Assembly: GCA_030835135.1 (NCBI GenBank)
Contig: JAUQWO010000075.1
Location: 62,001-126,000, forward strand
DNA length: 64,000 bases
Reading direction: 5' to 3'
Source: Bacteroidota bacterium
GTDB taxonomy: Bacteria; Bacteroidota; Ignavibacteria; UBA10030; UBA6906
Shown here: positions 26,538 through 36,194 of the stretch, one piece after another
Position numbering within the stretch: position 1 is the stretch's first letter
Layout: each line of letters opens with the position of its first letter
The notes under the pieces: generated by a model
Databases searched by the model: none
The model's input: only the letters and a program-made list of their open reading frames with translations
What the model was told of the DNA's origin: nothing
Translations under genes and position numbers: made by a program

Positions 26538-27452
26538 ATGGGCAAGATAGCCCTCGTACTTCACGGCGGTGCGTGGGACATCCCGCCCGACCTCGTTGAA
26601 CCCCACCGTACAGGAATGCAGAAGGCCATTGCCGCGGGCTGGAAGGTCCTGCAGAAGGGTGGTTCCGCGCTCGATGCCGTGGAAGCATCCATCGTGGTGA
26701 TGGAAGACGATGACACCTTCAATGCCGGACGCGGATCGTTCATCAATGCCGGCGGCGAAGTGGAACTGGATGCCAGCATCATGAACGGCGCCACGTTCCG
26801 CGCGGGCGCCGTTGCCGCGGTCCAGAACGTCCGCAACCCGATCACGCTCGCCCGCCGCGTCATGGAGAAGAGCGAGAATGTCCTGCTTGTGGGCATGGGG
26901 GCGTCCCGCTTCGCCCGCGAACAGAAGGTGAAGCTGTGCAGCCAGGACGATCTCCTTACACTCCGCGAACTGGACCGCTGGCGGACAATGCAGAGTGACC
27001 CGCACTTCAAGCCGAAGGATGCCTTCAGGAAGAAGCGCACGGCCTCCGATACCGTCGGCGCGGTGGCGATCGACAAGAAGGGCAACATCGCCTCGGGGAC
27101 GTCCACGGGCGGTACCCCCAATAAGCTGCCCGGCCGCGTCGGCGATTCGCCGATCATCGGTGCTGGCACGTACGCCGATAACGGTATCGGCGGAGTTTCG
27201 ACCTCCGGATGGGGAGAGGCGATGATCAGAGTGGTGATGGCCAAGACCGTGGTGGATCTCATGGAGCGGCATGGAGGCGATCCGGAGAAGGCCACACAGG
27301 AAGGCCTGAAGGTCCTCGTCCGCAAAGTGGACGGCTACGGCGGTGTGATCGCGCTAAATGCCCGTGGGGAGATCGGCATCGCATTCAACACTCCACGCAT
27401 GGCACGTGCGTTCATGCACACGGGCTTGCGCGAAGCCGTGGCCCTCGTGTGA
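26538..27452 (+). CDS. Isoaspartyl peptidase / plant-type L-asparaginase
   Basis: An Ntn-hydrolase (family T2) that self-cleaves into two subunits and removes isoaspartyl residues or hydrolyses asparagine. I start at MGKIALVLHGGAW (ATG 26538), giving 304 residues. The cleavage site and nucleophile are Thr172 in SDTVGAVA; the substrate-binding blocks TSTGGTPNKLPGRVGDSP and AGTYAD follow. LHGGAW at the N-terminus and EASIVVMEDDDTFNAGRGS are family landmarks. It looks complete. The methyltransferase gene starts 19 nt after its stop, probably in the same transcript. Confidence 0.93.
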   Translation: MGKIALVLHGGAWDIPPDLVEPHRTGMQKAIAAGWKVLQKGGSALDAVEASIVVMEDDDTFNAGRGSFINAGGEVELDASIMNGATFRAGAVAAVQNVRNPITLARRVMEKSENVLLVGMGASRFAREQKVKLCSQDDLLTLRELDRWRTMQSDPHFKPKDAFRKKRTASDTVGAVAIDKKGNIASGTSTGGTPNKLPGRVGDSPIIGAGTYADNGIGGVSTSGWGEAMIRVVMAKTVVDLMERHGGDPEKATQEGLKVLVRKVDGYGGVIALNARGEIGIAFNTPRMARAFMHTGLREAVALV

Positions 27453-27471
27453 TCCGGGCCCTTCCGAACGC

Positions 27472-28812
27472 ATGAAACCATCATCGCTGTACGGTCACCT
27501 CGCCGAACTCATCATCGCCGTCGACGGTTCATCCTTTCCCGCAGATACCCTTGTGCGGCGCTTCTTCCGCGACCGTCACTACATCGGCTCGAAAGAGCGG
27601 CGCTGGCTCTCTGCACGCATCTTCGGCGTGATCCGTCACCGCCGCCTGCTCGATGCGATCACGCCTCCTGCCGTGCGCGCTGGCGGTGCTGACCGGCCGC
27701 CCCTTGCCGCCCTGGCCCTGGCCGCGGCACATGCGCTCGCGTGCGCCGGCGATTCCTTCGATGAGATCGCCGAGGGGATCACCGAACGCTGGACCATCGA
27801 TCCGGGGATCCCGCTCCCGACAGAGTTCCTGACGGCCGTCGGAGCCCGGCTTCGCGATCTGGGTGATGCCCCGGCATCTCCGGTGCAGCTGGCGTTGCTG
27901 CATTCCTTCCCTGATGACGTGGTGTCCGAGTGGGCCGCCCGGATCGGGTTGGAGGAGACGGGGAGACTGCTGACCGTGCTGAACACCGAGGCACCGATCA
28001 CCATCCGTGTGAACACCCTGCGCTGCACGGTCCATGAGTGCGCGCAACGATTGAGAACCGAAGGCATCGTCGCCGTGCCGGGGGCTCTTTCGCCGTTCGC
28101 CCTCCGGTTGCCCGCACGAGGTCAGCTCGATGTCCTCAGGTCGTACCGCGAAGGCTGGTTCGAGGTCCAGGATGAAGGGAGTCAGCTCCTCTCCATGCTG
28201 CTCCGTCCCGAACCCGGATCACGGATCATCGATGCGTGCGCGGGAGCCGGAGGGAAGACGATGCATCTCGGCGCGCTCATGCAGAACAAGGGTGCACTCA
28301 TCGCTATCGATCCGGAGGCGGCGAAGCTGAAGAACCTTCATGAGCGGGCGACACGCGCAGGCGTGAAGGTCGCGGAGATCATGACGGCCCGGCATGACGA
28401 TCCCATGCTCGACCGGCTGCAGAACAGAGGGGATGGGGTGCTGGTCGATGCGCCGTGCTCCGGTCTCGGGACGGTCAGGCGCAATCCGTGGTTGAAGTCC
28501 CCCCGCGATCCCGCCGCCGATCGTGCGCGACCCGCACTGCAATTGGCTATTCTCCAGAGGGCCGCAGGCATGCTCCGCCCCGGCGGACGGCTCGTGTACT
28601 CGACGTGCACGCTTCGCCGGGCGGAGAACGAAGCCGTGGTTGAGGAGTTCCTGCGGGTGAATGACGGGTTCACACTGTCTTCCGCATCCGAGATCCTGCG
28701 GGGGTGGGGCGTGGACCTGCGCGAGGATGGCCCGTATCTGATGCTCTGGCCGCACAGGACCGATACCGATGGGTTCTTCGCGGCAGTGATGCACCGCATT
28801 GCCGGCAGGTGA
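27472..28812 (+). CDS. RsmB/NOP2-family RNA cytosine-C5 methyltransferase
   Basis: A SAM-dependent enzyme, probably acting on 16S rRNA (RsmB/Fmu type). Starting at ATG 27472 (MKPSSLYGHLAEL) gives 446 residues. The N-terminal third is helical and NusB-like. The catalytic domain has IDACAGAGGKTMHLG (SAM site), LVDAPCSGLGTVRRNP and VYSTCTLRRAENE; the two cysteines in PCSG and STCT are the catalytic pair of m5C RNA methyltransferases. The exact target base cannot be read from sequence. It follows the isoaspartyl peptidase by 19 nt. Confidence 0.88.
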   Translation: MKPSSLYGHLAELIIAVDGSSFPADTLVRRFFRDRHYIGSKERRWLSARIFGVIRHRRLLDAITPPAVRAGGADRPPLAALALAAAHALACAGDSFDEIAEGITERWTIDPGIPLPTEFLTAVGARLRDLGDAPASPVQLALLHSFPDDVVSEWAARIGLEETGRLLTVLNTEAPITIRVNTLRCTVHECAQRLRTEGIVAVPGALSPFALRLPARGQLDVLRSYREGWFEVQDEGSQLLSMLLRPEPGSRIIDACAGAGGKTMHLGALMQNKGALIAIDPEAAKLKNLHERATRAGVKVAEIMTARHDDPMLDRLQNRGDGVLVDAPCSGLGTVRRNPWLKSPRDPAADRARPALQLAILQRAAGMLRPGGRLVYSTCTLRRAENEAVVEEFLRVNDGFTLSSASEILRGWGVDLREDGPYLMLWPHRTDTDGFFAAVMHRIAGR

Positions 28813-28820
28813 CGCACGCG

Positions 28821-28849
28821 TTGAATGTCACCCGCTCTTTCCGTAGCTT
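28821..28849 (+). promoter_or_regulatory. Possible promoter of the 28883 lipoprotein
   Basis: TTGAAT (28821-28826) and TAGCTT (28844-28849) are 17 bp apart, starting 9 nt after the methyltransferase stop codon. The gene downstream has GGAG shortly before its ATG. The -10 box is poor by consensus but fits the TAnnTT trend of the window. Confidence 0.45.
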
Positions 28850-28882
28850 ATATCCCACACGCTATCACACAGGAGATCCGGA

Positions 28883-29464
28883 ATGACGTTGAAGAGTGTT
28901 GCACGCCTGGCGGTGACCGGGTTGCTGGCGATCCTTGTCGCTGGGTGCAAAGGAAAGTCCGCGGAGGAGCAGTTCGCTGCGGCACAAGCGCGGTTCGATG
29001 AGGCGCAGCATGTCGTGGACAGTCTGAAGCGCAAGGCCGATCCCGTGGCATTGTTCACGCCCGTGGCAGAAGCATACGAGCAGGTCGCGGCGGAGCATCC
29101 CCGCTCGGAACAGGCCGAGCAGGCATTGTTCCGGGCTGCCGAACTGCGTTCCCAGTACCTGAGCGATATCCCGGGGGCACTGGCGCTGTACAGGAGGTAC
29201 GCAGAGGATTTCCCCGCGACCGCGAAAGCCCCCACGGCATTGTTCATGGTGGGCTATCTGTACAACAATGGCCTCCTCAAACCGGATAGCGCGGAAATTG
29301 CCTACAAGAAGTTCCTGGAGTTGTACCCCGCGAGCGAACTGGCAACGTCCGCACAGTATGAACTGCAGACGATCGGGAAGAAGCCGGAGGACCTCATCCC
29401 CAACCCCGTGATCCCGGCGGATTCCACGGCACCGCCCGGGACGAACGCCCCCGCGGCGCATTGA
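28883..29464 (+). CDS. TPR-like outer-membrane-assembly-type lipoprotein
   Basis: A 193-residue predicted lipoprotein: LTGLLAILVAGC-type signal with lipobox LVAGC near residue 22. The mature part is alpha-helical and tetratricopeptide-like, with repeated patterns such as YEQVAAEHPRSEQAEQALFRAAEL and YKKFLELYPASELATSAQYELQ. This resembles BamD/YfiO and YbgF-type proteins, but it is shorter than BamD, so I do not assign it to the BAM complex. The tail is Pro/Ala-rich. The DUF58 gene follows with almost no gap (a TTG codon overlaps this gene's stop). Confidence 0.75.
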   Translation: MTLKSVARLAVTGLLAILVAGCKGKSAEEQFAAAQARFDEAQHVVDSLKRKADPVALFTPVAEAYEQVAAEHPRSEQAEQALFRAAELRSQYLSDIPGALALYRRYAEDFPATAKAPTALFMVGYLYNNGLLKPDSAEIAYKKFLELYPASELATSAQYELQTIGKKPEDLIPNPVIPADSTAPPGTNAPAAH

Positions 29465-29472
29465 GCGTGCCC

Positions 29473-30372
29473 ATGTCCGACGGCGACCGGTCATATCTCC
29501 TCCCGCATGTCGTCGCGAAGCTCGCCAACATGGAGCTCCGCGCCCGGCTGGTCGTCGAAGGATTCATCGCCGGGCTCCACCGGAGTCCGTATCACGGCTT
29601 CAGTGTGGAGTTCGCGGAACACAGGCCGTACATGCCGGGTGATGAGATCCGGCATGTGGACTGGAAGGTGTATGCGCGCACCGATCGCTACACGATCAAG
29701 CAGTACGAAGAAGAGACCAACCTCAAATCCTACCTCGTGCTGGACACCAGCCGGTCGATGGCTTTTGCCTCGGCCGGCCGGATCTCCAAGCTGGAGTATG
29801 CCTCCTACCTCGCCGCATCGCTCGCGTACATGATGGTCAAGCAGTCCGACGCGGTGGGACTGGCGTTGTTCGATGAAACGGTGACCACGTATCTTCCTCC
29901 GCGTGCCTCCCGGGCGTACCTGCAGCAGATCCACGCCGCATTGCAGAACGCGCGTGCTGCAGCGCGCACGGAGGCTGCCCGTTCGATGCATCTTGTGGCG
30001 GAACGGATCACGCGGCGGGGGCTGGTGATCGTCCTGAGCGATCTCATGGATGAACCCGAGCGGATCCTGACCGCGCTCAAGCACTTCCGGCACAAGAAGA
30101 ACGAAGTGATCGTCATGCATGTGCTCGATCCTCTGGAGCGGACATTCGCGTTCGGGGATGACGCGACGTTCCGGGATATGGAGACGGATGAGCGCATGAC
30201 CACGCAGCCCTGGCACATCCGGCGTGCCTATGCCGAGGCCATGCATGCCTTCACCGAGCGCTATAAGCGCGAATGCCGCGAGCATCACATCGACTATGTC
30301 CTCCTCGACACCGCAACCCCGTTTGACACAGCGCTGACTGGGTATCTCAGCAAGCGTGAACGACTCCTCTGA
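29473..30372 (+). CDS. DUF58 protein (vWA-like)
   Basis: A 299-residue cytosolic DUF58 protein. I start at ATG 29473 (MSDGDRSYLL); TTG 29461 and GTG 29467 are alternatives. The hallmark is YMPGDEIRHVDWKVYARTD followed by a von Willebrand A-like fold with the metal-site motif DTSRSM. Such proteins usually pair with a MoxR-type AAA ATPase in an operon (for example the Bat genes of Bacteroidetes), but no MoxR gene is in the window. Its cellular role is unknown. Confidence 0.85.
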   Translation: MSDGDRSYLLPHVVAKLANMELRARLVVEGFIAGLHRSPYHGFSVEFAEHRPYMPGDEIRHVDWKVYARTDRYTIKQYEEETNLKSYLVLDTSRSMAFASAGRISKLEYASYLAASLAYMMVKQSDAVGLALFDETVTTYLPPRASRAYLQQIHAALQNARAAARTEAARSMHLVAERITRRGLVIVLSDLMDEPERILTALKHFRHKKNEVIVMHVLDPLERTFAFGDDATFRDMETDERMTTQPWHIRRAYAEAMHAFTERYKRECREHHIDYVLLDTATPFDTALTGYLSKRERLL

Positions 30373-30423
30373 CGCAATGCCACCGTGACTTCAGATCTCT
30401 GGTATCTGAATCGGTTCGGCTCC

Positions 30424-30452
30424 TTGAATTTCGCCTCCCGGATTGGTAGATT
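30424..30452 (+). promoter_or_regulatory. Promoter of uvrA
   Basis: TTGAAT (30424-30429) and TAGATT (30447-30452) with a 17-bp spacer. The predicted leader before the uvrA ATG is about 45 nt. No LexA-like box was noticed. Confidence 0.65.
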
Positions 30453-30502
30453 GAACTTCTTGATCCACTGCATCTTTCCATGGAGGTCCACCCGGTTCAT
30501 GA

Positions 30503-33475
30503 ATGGCTGACGTCCCCGCACATACCGCCCATGATGCGATCGTGATCCGCGGCGCACGCGAGCACAACCTCAAAGGGATCGATGTCGATATCCCGCGGGA
30601 GAAGCTCGTTGTCATCACCGGTCTGTCCGGGTCAGGGAAATCCAGCCTTGCGTTCGACACGGTGTATGCGGAGGGTCAACGCCGGTTCGTCGAGAGCCTG
30701 TCCGCCTATGCCCGTCAGTTCCTCGACGTCATGGAACGGCCCGATGTCGACTATATCGAGGGTCTGAGCCCCGCCATCTCCATCGAGCAGAAGACGGTCA
30801 GCCATAATCCGCGTTCCACGGTCGGCACCGTGACGGAGATCTACGATTATCTGCGTCTGCTCTTTGCCCGCGCGGGCACCCAGTATTGCTGGAAATGCGG
30901 TGGCGCCGTACAGAAGCAGAGTACGGACCAGATCATCGACGCGATCCAGAAGATGCCTGAGGGGTCACGCGTGCAACTCCTGGCACCAGTGGTACGCGGC
31001 CGCAAGGGCCATTACCGGGAGCTGTTCGAGGAGATCGCCCGCGACGGGTTCGTCCGCGTGCGGATCGATGGGGTCGTCCATGAACTTGCCAAGGGTCTCC
31101 AGGCAGACCGGTACAAGGTGCATAACATCGAGATCGTCGTTGACCGGCTGGTGATCAGGAAGGACGGGCGTTCGCGGGTGGCCGACTCGGTGGATGTGGC
31201 CCTCCGGTTCGGGAATGGCGTGCTCATTGTCAGTCCCGAATCCGCCGCGGCAACCACGGGGGGCGACAAGAAAGGCAAGACCGCGAAGCGGCCCCGTGCC
31301 ACGGACGAAGCTCCGCCGTCCGATGTGATGTTCAGCCGGCACCTCGCATGTCCCGTGTGCGATATCAGCTATGAGGATCCCGCCCCGAATGCATTCTCCT
31401 TCAACTCGCCCTATGGCGCCTGTCCGACGTGTAACGGACTGGGTGAGGTCAAGGAACTCGATGTCGATCTGATCCTGCCGGATGAGACGCTGACGATCAA
31501 TGAAGGGGGTCTCGCACCACTGGGCAAGCCCAGGTCCACGTGGCTGTTCAACCAGCTCCGTGCAGTGGCCAAGGCGTACAAGTTCGATTTCGACACCCCG
31601 ATCAAGAAGATCCCGAAGACCGCGCAGGAGGTGCTCCTGAACGGTGGTGGTGAGGAACGATTTTCGGTGGAGTATGTCTACAGCAGCGGCCGGACGGTCA
31701 CGTACAAGCACCGGTTCGCCGGTGTTCTGGACACGATGAAGCGGTACTATGCCGATACGAGTTCGAACACCATCCGCGAGTGGGTGGAAGCATACATGAA
31801 CGCCCGGAAGTGTCCGGAATGCAAAGGCGGGCGGCTGAAGAAGGAGAACCTCGCGGTTCGCATCGAGGATGCTGCGACTGGGGAGAAGAGCTCCATCCAC
31901 CAGGTGGTCGGCCTCTCCATCCGGGAGTCCCTGGAGTTCTTCCAACGGTTGAAGATGCCCGCCCGGCAGTCGGTGATCGCTGCACCGGTGACCAAAGAGA
32001 TCGTCCAGCGGCTGCAGTTCCTCGTGGATGTCGGTCTGGAATATCTGACGCTGGACCGTTCTGCGCGATCGCTCTCGGGCGGCGAAGGGCAACGGATCCG
32101 CCTTGCGACCCAGATCGGTTCGCAGCTGGTCGGGGTGCTCTACATACTGGATGAACCGAGTATCGGGCTGCATCAGCGGGACAACCAGCGGCTGATCCAT
32201 TCGCTGAAGCAGCTGCGCGACCTGGGGAACACGCTGATCGTCGTCGAGCACGATCGCGAGATGATCGAGCATGCCGATTACGTCATCGACCTCGGTCCCG
32301 GAGCGGGAGAACATGGCGGGGCACTCGTCACTGCCGCTCCTCCGGGCGAGCTTCAGCTCCGGAACGACGCGTTGCCGGTGACCGACAACGGGTTCGCACC
32401 GATCTCCTACACGGCGCACTATCTGAAGGGCCTGCGCTCCATCCCGGTTCCTGCCGAACGCAGGAAGGGCAATGGGGCATCGATCGTGCTCGACAAAGCG
32501 ACGGGGAACAATCTCCAGGGTGTCACACTCACGCTCCCGCTCGGAACCCTGATCGCGGTGACCGGTGTCAGCGGGTCGGGGAAGTCGACGCTCATCAGTG
32601 AGACGTTGTACCGCATCCTCGCCCGGAAGTTCTATCGCGCCAAGCTCGTCCCCCTCCCGTACAAGTCCATCACCGGGCTCGAGCACATCGACAAGGTGAT
32701 CGACATCGACCAGTCGCCGATCGGCCGCACGCCGCGGTCGAATCCAGCGACGTACACCGGTCTGTTCAGTCTTGTCCGAGACCTGTTCGCGCAGCTCCCG
32801 GAGTCTCAGATCCGCGGGTACAAGCCCGGCCGCTTCAGCTTCAACGTTGCCGGCGGGCGGTGCGACCAGTGTGAGGGCGATGGGGTGCGAAAGATCGAAA
32901 TGAATTTCCTTCCCGATGTGTACGTCCAGTGTGACGTGTGCAAAGGGCGGCGCTACAACCGCGAAACGTTGCAGGTCGTGTATAAGGGGAAATCCATCGC
33001 CGACGTCCTGGATATGACCGTGGCGGAAGCCGTCGACTTCTTCAGTGAGATCCCGGCCCTGCAACGGAAGCTGCGCACGCTCAACGAAGTGGGACTGGGG
33101 TACATTCATATCGGGCAACAGGCGACCACCCTGAGCGGTGGAGAGGCGCAGCGTATCAAGCTGTCCACGGAACTCTCCCGGGTCGGTACCGGCAACACCC
33201 TGTACATCCTCGACGAACCGACGACGGGCCTGCATTTTGAGGATGTCCGACTGTTGCTGGGCGTGCTGAACCGCCTGGTGGACAAGGGTAACACCGTCAT
33301 CGTCATCGAACATAACCTGGATATCATCAAAGCGGCGGACCATGTCATCGATCTGGGGCCGGGGGGTGGGCGGGACGGCGGGAAAGTTGTTGCGGCAGGG
33401 ACACCGGAAACAGTGGCGAAGAGTGCGCGGTCGGCGACGGGGGCCTTCCTGCGCCAGGAGCTGGAGCGGGGATAG
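30503..33475 (+). CDS. uvrA: UvrABC excinuclease subunit A
   Basis: Damage-recognition ATPase of nucleotide excision repair, 990 residues. First Walker A GLSGSGKS at 40-47, second GVSGSGKS at 688-695; ABC signatures LSGGEGQRI and LSGGEAQRI each followed by LDEP. Zinc-binding cysteines appear in [10 protein letters not shown]...CPTCNGLG and CDQCEGDG...[10 protein letters not shown] Lys/Arg-rich stretch of about 30 residues (after [11 protein letters not shown]) sits just before the first zinc site, and the protein is about 50 residues longer than the E. coli one. Single gene with its own promoter. Confidence 0.98.
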   Translation: MADVPAHTAHDAIVIRGAREHNLKGIDVDIPREKLVVITGLSGSGKSSLAFDTVYAEGQRRFVESLSAYARQFLDVMERPDVDYIEGLSPAISIEQKTVSHNPRSTVGTVTEIYDYLRLLFARAGTQYCWKCGGAVQKQSTDQIIDAIQKMPEGSRVQLLAPVVRGRKGHYRELFEEIARDGFVRVRIDGVVHELAKGLQADRYKVHNIEIVVDRLVIRKDGRSRVADSVDVALRFGNGVLIVSPESAAATTGGDKKGKTAKRPRATDEAPPSDVMFSRHLACPVCDISYEDPAPNAFSFNSPYGACPTCNGLGEVKELDVDLILPDETLTINEGGLAPLGKPRSTWLFNQLRAVAKAYKFDFDTPIKKIPKTAQEVLLNGGGEERFSVEYVYSSGRTVTYKHRFAGVLDTMKRYYADTSSNTIREWVEAYMNARKCPECKGGRLKKENLAVRIEDAATGEKSSIHQVVGLSIRESLEFFQRLKMPARQSVIAAPVTKEIVQRLQFLVDVGLEYLTLDRSARSLSGGEGQRIRLATQIGSQLVGVLYILDEPSIGLHQRDNQRLIHSLKQLRDLGNTLIVVEHDREMIEHADYVIDLGPGAGEHGGALVTAAPPGELQLRNDALPVTDNGFAPISYTAHYLKGLRSIPVPAERRKGNGASIVLDKATGNNLQGVTLTLPLGTLIAVTGVSGSGKSTLISETLYRILARKFYRAKLVPLPYKSITGLEHIDKVIDIDQSPIGRTPRSNPATYTGLFSLVRDLFAQLPESQIRGYKPGRFSFNVAGGRCDQCEGDGVRKIEMNFLPDVYVQCDVCKGRRYNRETLQVVYKGKSIADVLDMTVAEAVDFFSEIPALQRKLRTLNEVGLGYIHIGQQATTLSGGEAQRIKLSTELSRVGTGNTLYILDEPTTGLHFEDVRLLLGVLNRLVDKGNTVIVIEHNLDIIKAADHVIDLGPGGGRDGGKVVAAGTPETVAKSARSATGAFLRQELERG

Positions 33476-33477
33476 GC

Positions 33478-33506
33478 TTGTGAATCTGCACCGGAATCTG
33501 TATCCT
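33478..33506 (+). promoter_or_regulatory. Possible promoter of the secreted-protease operon
   Basis: TTGTGA (33478-33483) and TATCCT (33501-33506), spacer 17 bp, directly after the uvrA stop codon. The predicted start near 33513 precedes AGGAGG at 33522-33527. Confidence 0.5.
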
Positions 33507-33531
33507 GAATGAAGAGCTCACAGGAGGCACG

Positions 33532-33852
33532 GTGATACAACGGACGATGATCGCGATGCTTGCGCTGGCCATGATGTCCTGCTGTTCGGTGCGTCAGACC
33601 CAGGAAGACCCCGGTGCGCTGGTCGGCATCGTGGTGATCATCGGGAATGAACCGTTCACCACCCCGGCATTGCAGACCGCTGATGGGTCGGTGCGCCGCC
33701 TGTCCTGTTCCAAAGAGCTCGAGCGGATGCTGCGCAGTGTGCAAGGCAAGCGGGTCCGTCTGTCAGGCAGTCCGGGAGCCGGGCCAGCGCAGGAGATGCA
33801 CGTCACGGAAGTGACCGTGCTTACAGACGAACCAACGAAAGGGGCACCATGA
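33532..33852 (+). CDS. Small predicted lipoprotein, 106 aa
   Basis: I do not recognise the family. A GTG start at 33532 has AGGAGG 4-5 nt upstream; the in-frame ATG at 33547 lacks a site at the right distance. The N-terminus MIAMLALAMMSCCS resembles a short lipoprotein signal (MMSC). The mature part of about 85 residues is a small beta-rich-looking domain (VVIIGNEPFTTPAL, GKRVRLSGSPG). Its last codons overlap the start of the next gene as ATGA, so the two are translationally coupled. It may be a chaperone or partner of the secreted protein, which is inference only. Confidence 0.6.
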   Translation: MIQRTMIAMLALAMMSCCSVRQTQEDPGALVGIVVIIGNEPFTTPALQTADGSVRRLSCSKELERMLRSVQGKRVRLSGSPGAGPAQEMHVTEVTVLTDEPTKGAP

Positions 33853-36104
33853 TCCGGCGGGCAGCGGTACTTCTTTGCATAGGCGCAGTGTGGGCTTCCA
33901 CAGCACATGCGCAGATCCGTGCCACGGTGGCGCAGGAGCCCTCGGCTCCCACCGGCTTTGCGATGCGGCATCATCCGGTCCTGGACCGGAATGAAGCGGC
34001 GGTGCGGAAGGATCTGGCCGAGCATCCCGAGATCCTCACATCGATGAAGCTTGCGAAGAGGACCGCATGGAATTTCACCGTCGGTTCCACCAGGGCCTGG
34101 TATGGCGACAACCTCGTCACCAATAGCCGGTATCAGGTCCCGTCGACCTGCCGGGCAGTCGGGACCAATAGCTATATCTTCGTTGAAGACGCGAGCTGGA
34201 CGGCGGGGAAGGTGACGCAGGCCGCCGTCGACTCCATGGTGACGTACTTCAATCAACGCACGCCGGCCAACCCGTCCGTGGGTATCTATGGCGCCGACGT
34301 CGCGGCCTTCGGCAATCCTCCTGATGTCGATGCGGATCCGCGGGTGATCATCCTGCTGCTCGACATCCAGGATGGTTTCACCGGCAGCGGCGGATTTGTG
34401 ACGGGCTACTTCTACTCCTTCAACGAGGTACCGGCATCGACCCCCGGGTACAGCACGAGCAACCAGGCGGAGATATTCTTCATCGACTGCGACCCGCTGG
34501 ACCTGACATCGGCGGGTGGACTCACGGAAGGGAACAGCACGCTGGCCCATGAGTTCCAGCACATGATCCATTTCAATTATGATCCGCAGGAGATCACCTT
34601 CATCAATGAGGCGAGTTCGCTCCTTGCCGAAGTGCACTGCGGGTATTCCCTCTACGGACAATCGGGATACAACAACGAGACCAATCAGTTCCTCTTTACG
34701 TGGCGGACGGGTGAGGCGGATGTCCTGAACGACTATTCCCGTGCGGCCCGATGGTCGCTGTACCTGCGCGACCAGCTGGGGATCGGGTTCTTCAAACATC
34801 TTGTAGCGAGCCCGTTGCACGGAGAGGCGGGCGTGAATGCAGCGTGCGCGGCGGCCGGGACCCCCCGGCGTTTTGCCGACCTCCTGACCGATTGGTTCTT
34901 TGCGAACATCCTGAACGACGCCACGGTCGATCCGAAGTATGCCTACACGAGCGCTGCGATCCCGAAGGTCGTCGGCACATCGTATCTGAATCCGACAGCG
35001 ACCGGCAACGGCATCATCCAGAATCTCGCGGCCCAGTATCTGACCTTCGCCGGAGGTGAAAACCTCTCGATCACCTTCACCGTCTCCAATCCTGCGGTCG
35101 TCGTCCGGGCCGTCGAGATCGGCCCTTCGTCCAAACGCATCCTCGACGTCACGCCGGGAGCCGCATTCGCGGAACCGGCATTCGGGTCGACGTATGACGT
35201 GATCCACTTCATCGTGATGAATAACGGGCAGGCGGGTCCCTTCTCGTATTCCTTCACATCGACAGGGACCGGGTCGCTTGCACTGGAGCTTGCGTGGGAC
35301 ACCTCGGAACCCACCGGGTATCTGACCCAGTCGGCCGGCGACACGGTGTGCGTGCTGTTCGACGGGTACGAGGGGGCGACGCTGGATTCCGTGCGCGTTG
35401 CCTTGCGCCGTGCATGCACCATGACCGGCGGGGTGTGGGAGTATACGGGGGTGACACGGCCAACCCCGCTCGGGAAGAAGCTCGCTGTTCCGATCACGGC
35501 CTCGATCGCGACGACGCCTGCCAGCCCCTATCCGGTCCCCTGGCCGAATTGGGCGACCGTCGATCTCCACACACAGAACATCAACGCGGCGCAGCCCTTC
35601 GCCGTCGCGTTCGTGAACACCGGTGTCGGAACGGCGGTCGGTGATCCTCGTGTCATGGTCACCGCCGCCCCGGGGACCACACCGTACTACAGTTTCACCT
35701 ATCTGAATGTGCCGAGTGGTGGCGGCGAGCCCGACTGGTTCTATCTGACGAAGGACGCCGCGAATGTCTGGATCTACCTGATCCGCGCCTACATCAGCTT
35801 TGGCCCGACCGACGCCCGTGAAACGGCGATCCTGCACCCTTCGGTCGTGTCACTGTCCCAGAACTATCCCAATCCGTTCAATCCCACCACATCCATCCGC
35901 TTCACCCTGCCCGAGCGGCAGCAGGTGGTCCTGACGATCTACGATCCTCTGGGACGGGAAGTGGAGACGCTGGTGAACGAGAGCCTTGAAGCGGGGACGC
36001 ACATCTTCCAGTGGCGGCCTCGCCACGCCGCAAGCGGGACGTATTTCTACCGGCTGCAAACGGGACAGCAGAGTGAGACGAAGAAGCTCGTCTACATCCG
36101 GTAG
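33849..36104 (+). CDS. T9SS-exported zinc-metallopeptidase-like protein
   Basis: A 751-residue secreted protein. It has a signal peptide (VLLCIGAVW, cleavage near AHA-QI). HEFQH at residues 234-238 is an HExxH zinc motif, followed by an acidic residue in FINEASS (Glu254), similar to the hyicolysin/M30-type gluzincin pattern; activity is inferred, not proven. The middle is beta-sandwich-like. The C-terminus is a type A Por secretion sorting domain: SQNYPNPFNPTTSIRF, YDPLGREVETLVNE, GTYFYRLQ, ending KKLVYIR. It is therefore expected to cross the outer membrane by T9SS and be anchored or released. Start overlaps the upstream lipoprotein (ATGA). Confidence 0.85.
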   Translation: MIRRAAVLLCIGAVWASTAHAQIRATVAQEPSAPTGFAMRHHPVLDRNEAAVRKDLAEHPEILTSMKLAKRTAWNFTVGSTRAWYGDNLVTNSRYQVPSTCRAVGTNSYIFVEDASWTAGKVTQAAVDSMVTYFNQRTPANPSVGIYGADVAAFGNPPDVDADPRVIILLLDIQDGFTGSGGFVTGYFYSFNEVPASTPGYSTSNQAEIFFIDCDPLDLTSAGGLTEGNSTLAHEFQHMIHFNYDPQEITFINEASSLLAEVHCGYSLYGQSGYNNETNQFLFTWRTGEADVLNDYSRAARWSLYLRDQLGIGFFKHLVASPLHGEAGVNAACAAAGTPRRFADLLTDWFFANILNDATVDPKYAYTSAAIPKVVGTSYLNPTATGNGIIQNLAAQYLTFAGGENLSITFTVSNPAVVVRAVEIGPSSKRILDVTPGAAFAEPAFGSTYDVIHFIVMNNGQAGPFSYSFTSTGTGSLALELAWDTSEPTGYLTQSAGDTVCVLFDGYEGATLDSVRVALRRACTMTGGVWEYTGVTRPTPLGKKLAVPITASIATTPASPYPVPWPNWATVDLHTQNINAAQPFAVAFVNTGVGTAVGDPRVMVTAAPGTTPYYSFTYLNVPSGGGEPDWFYLTKDAANVWIYLIRAYISFGPTDARETAILHPSVVSLSQNYPNPFNPTTSIRFTLPERQQVVLTIYDPLGREVETLVNESLEAGTHIFQWRPRHAASGTYFYRLQTGQQSETKKLVYIR

Positions 36105-36133
36105 CAGGTGTATGCCACGCTCGTTATCCCATG

Positions 36134-36162
36134 ACCGGGCCGATGGAGACCATCGGCCCGGT
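36134..36162 (+). terminator. Terminator between the two secreted-protease genes
   Basis: ACCGGGCCGATGG (36134-36146) pairs perfectly over 13 bp with CCATCGGCCCGGT (36150-36162), loop AGA, followed by TCACAATTTC. A clear intrinsic-type hairpin. Confidence 0.75.
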
Positions 36163-36194
36163 TCACAATTTCTCCTACATCGGTGAGGAGCACG

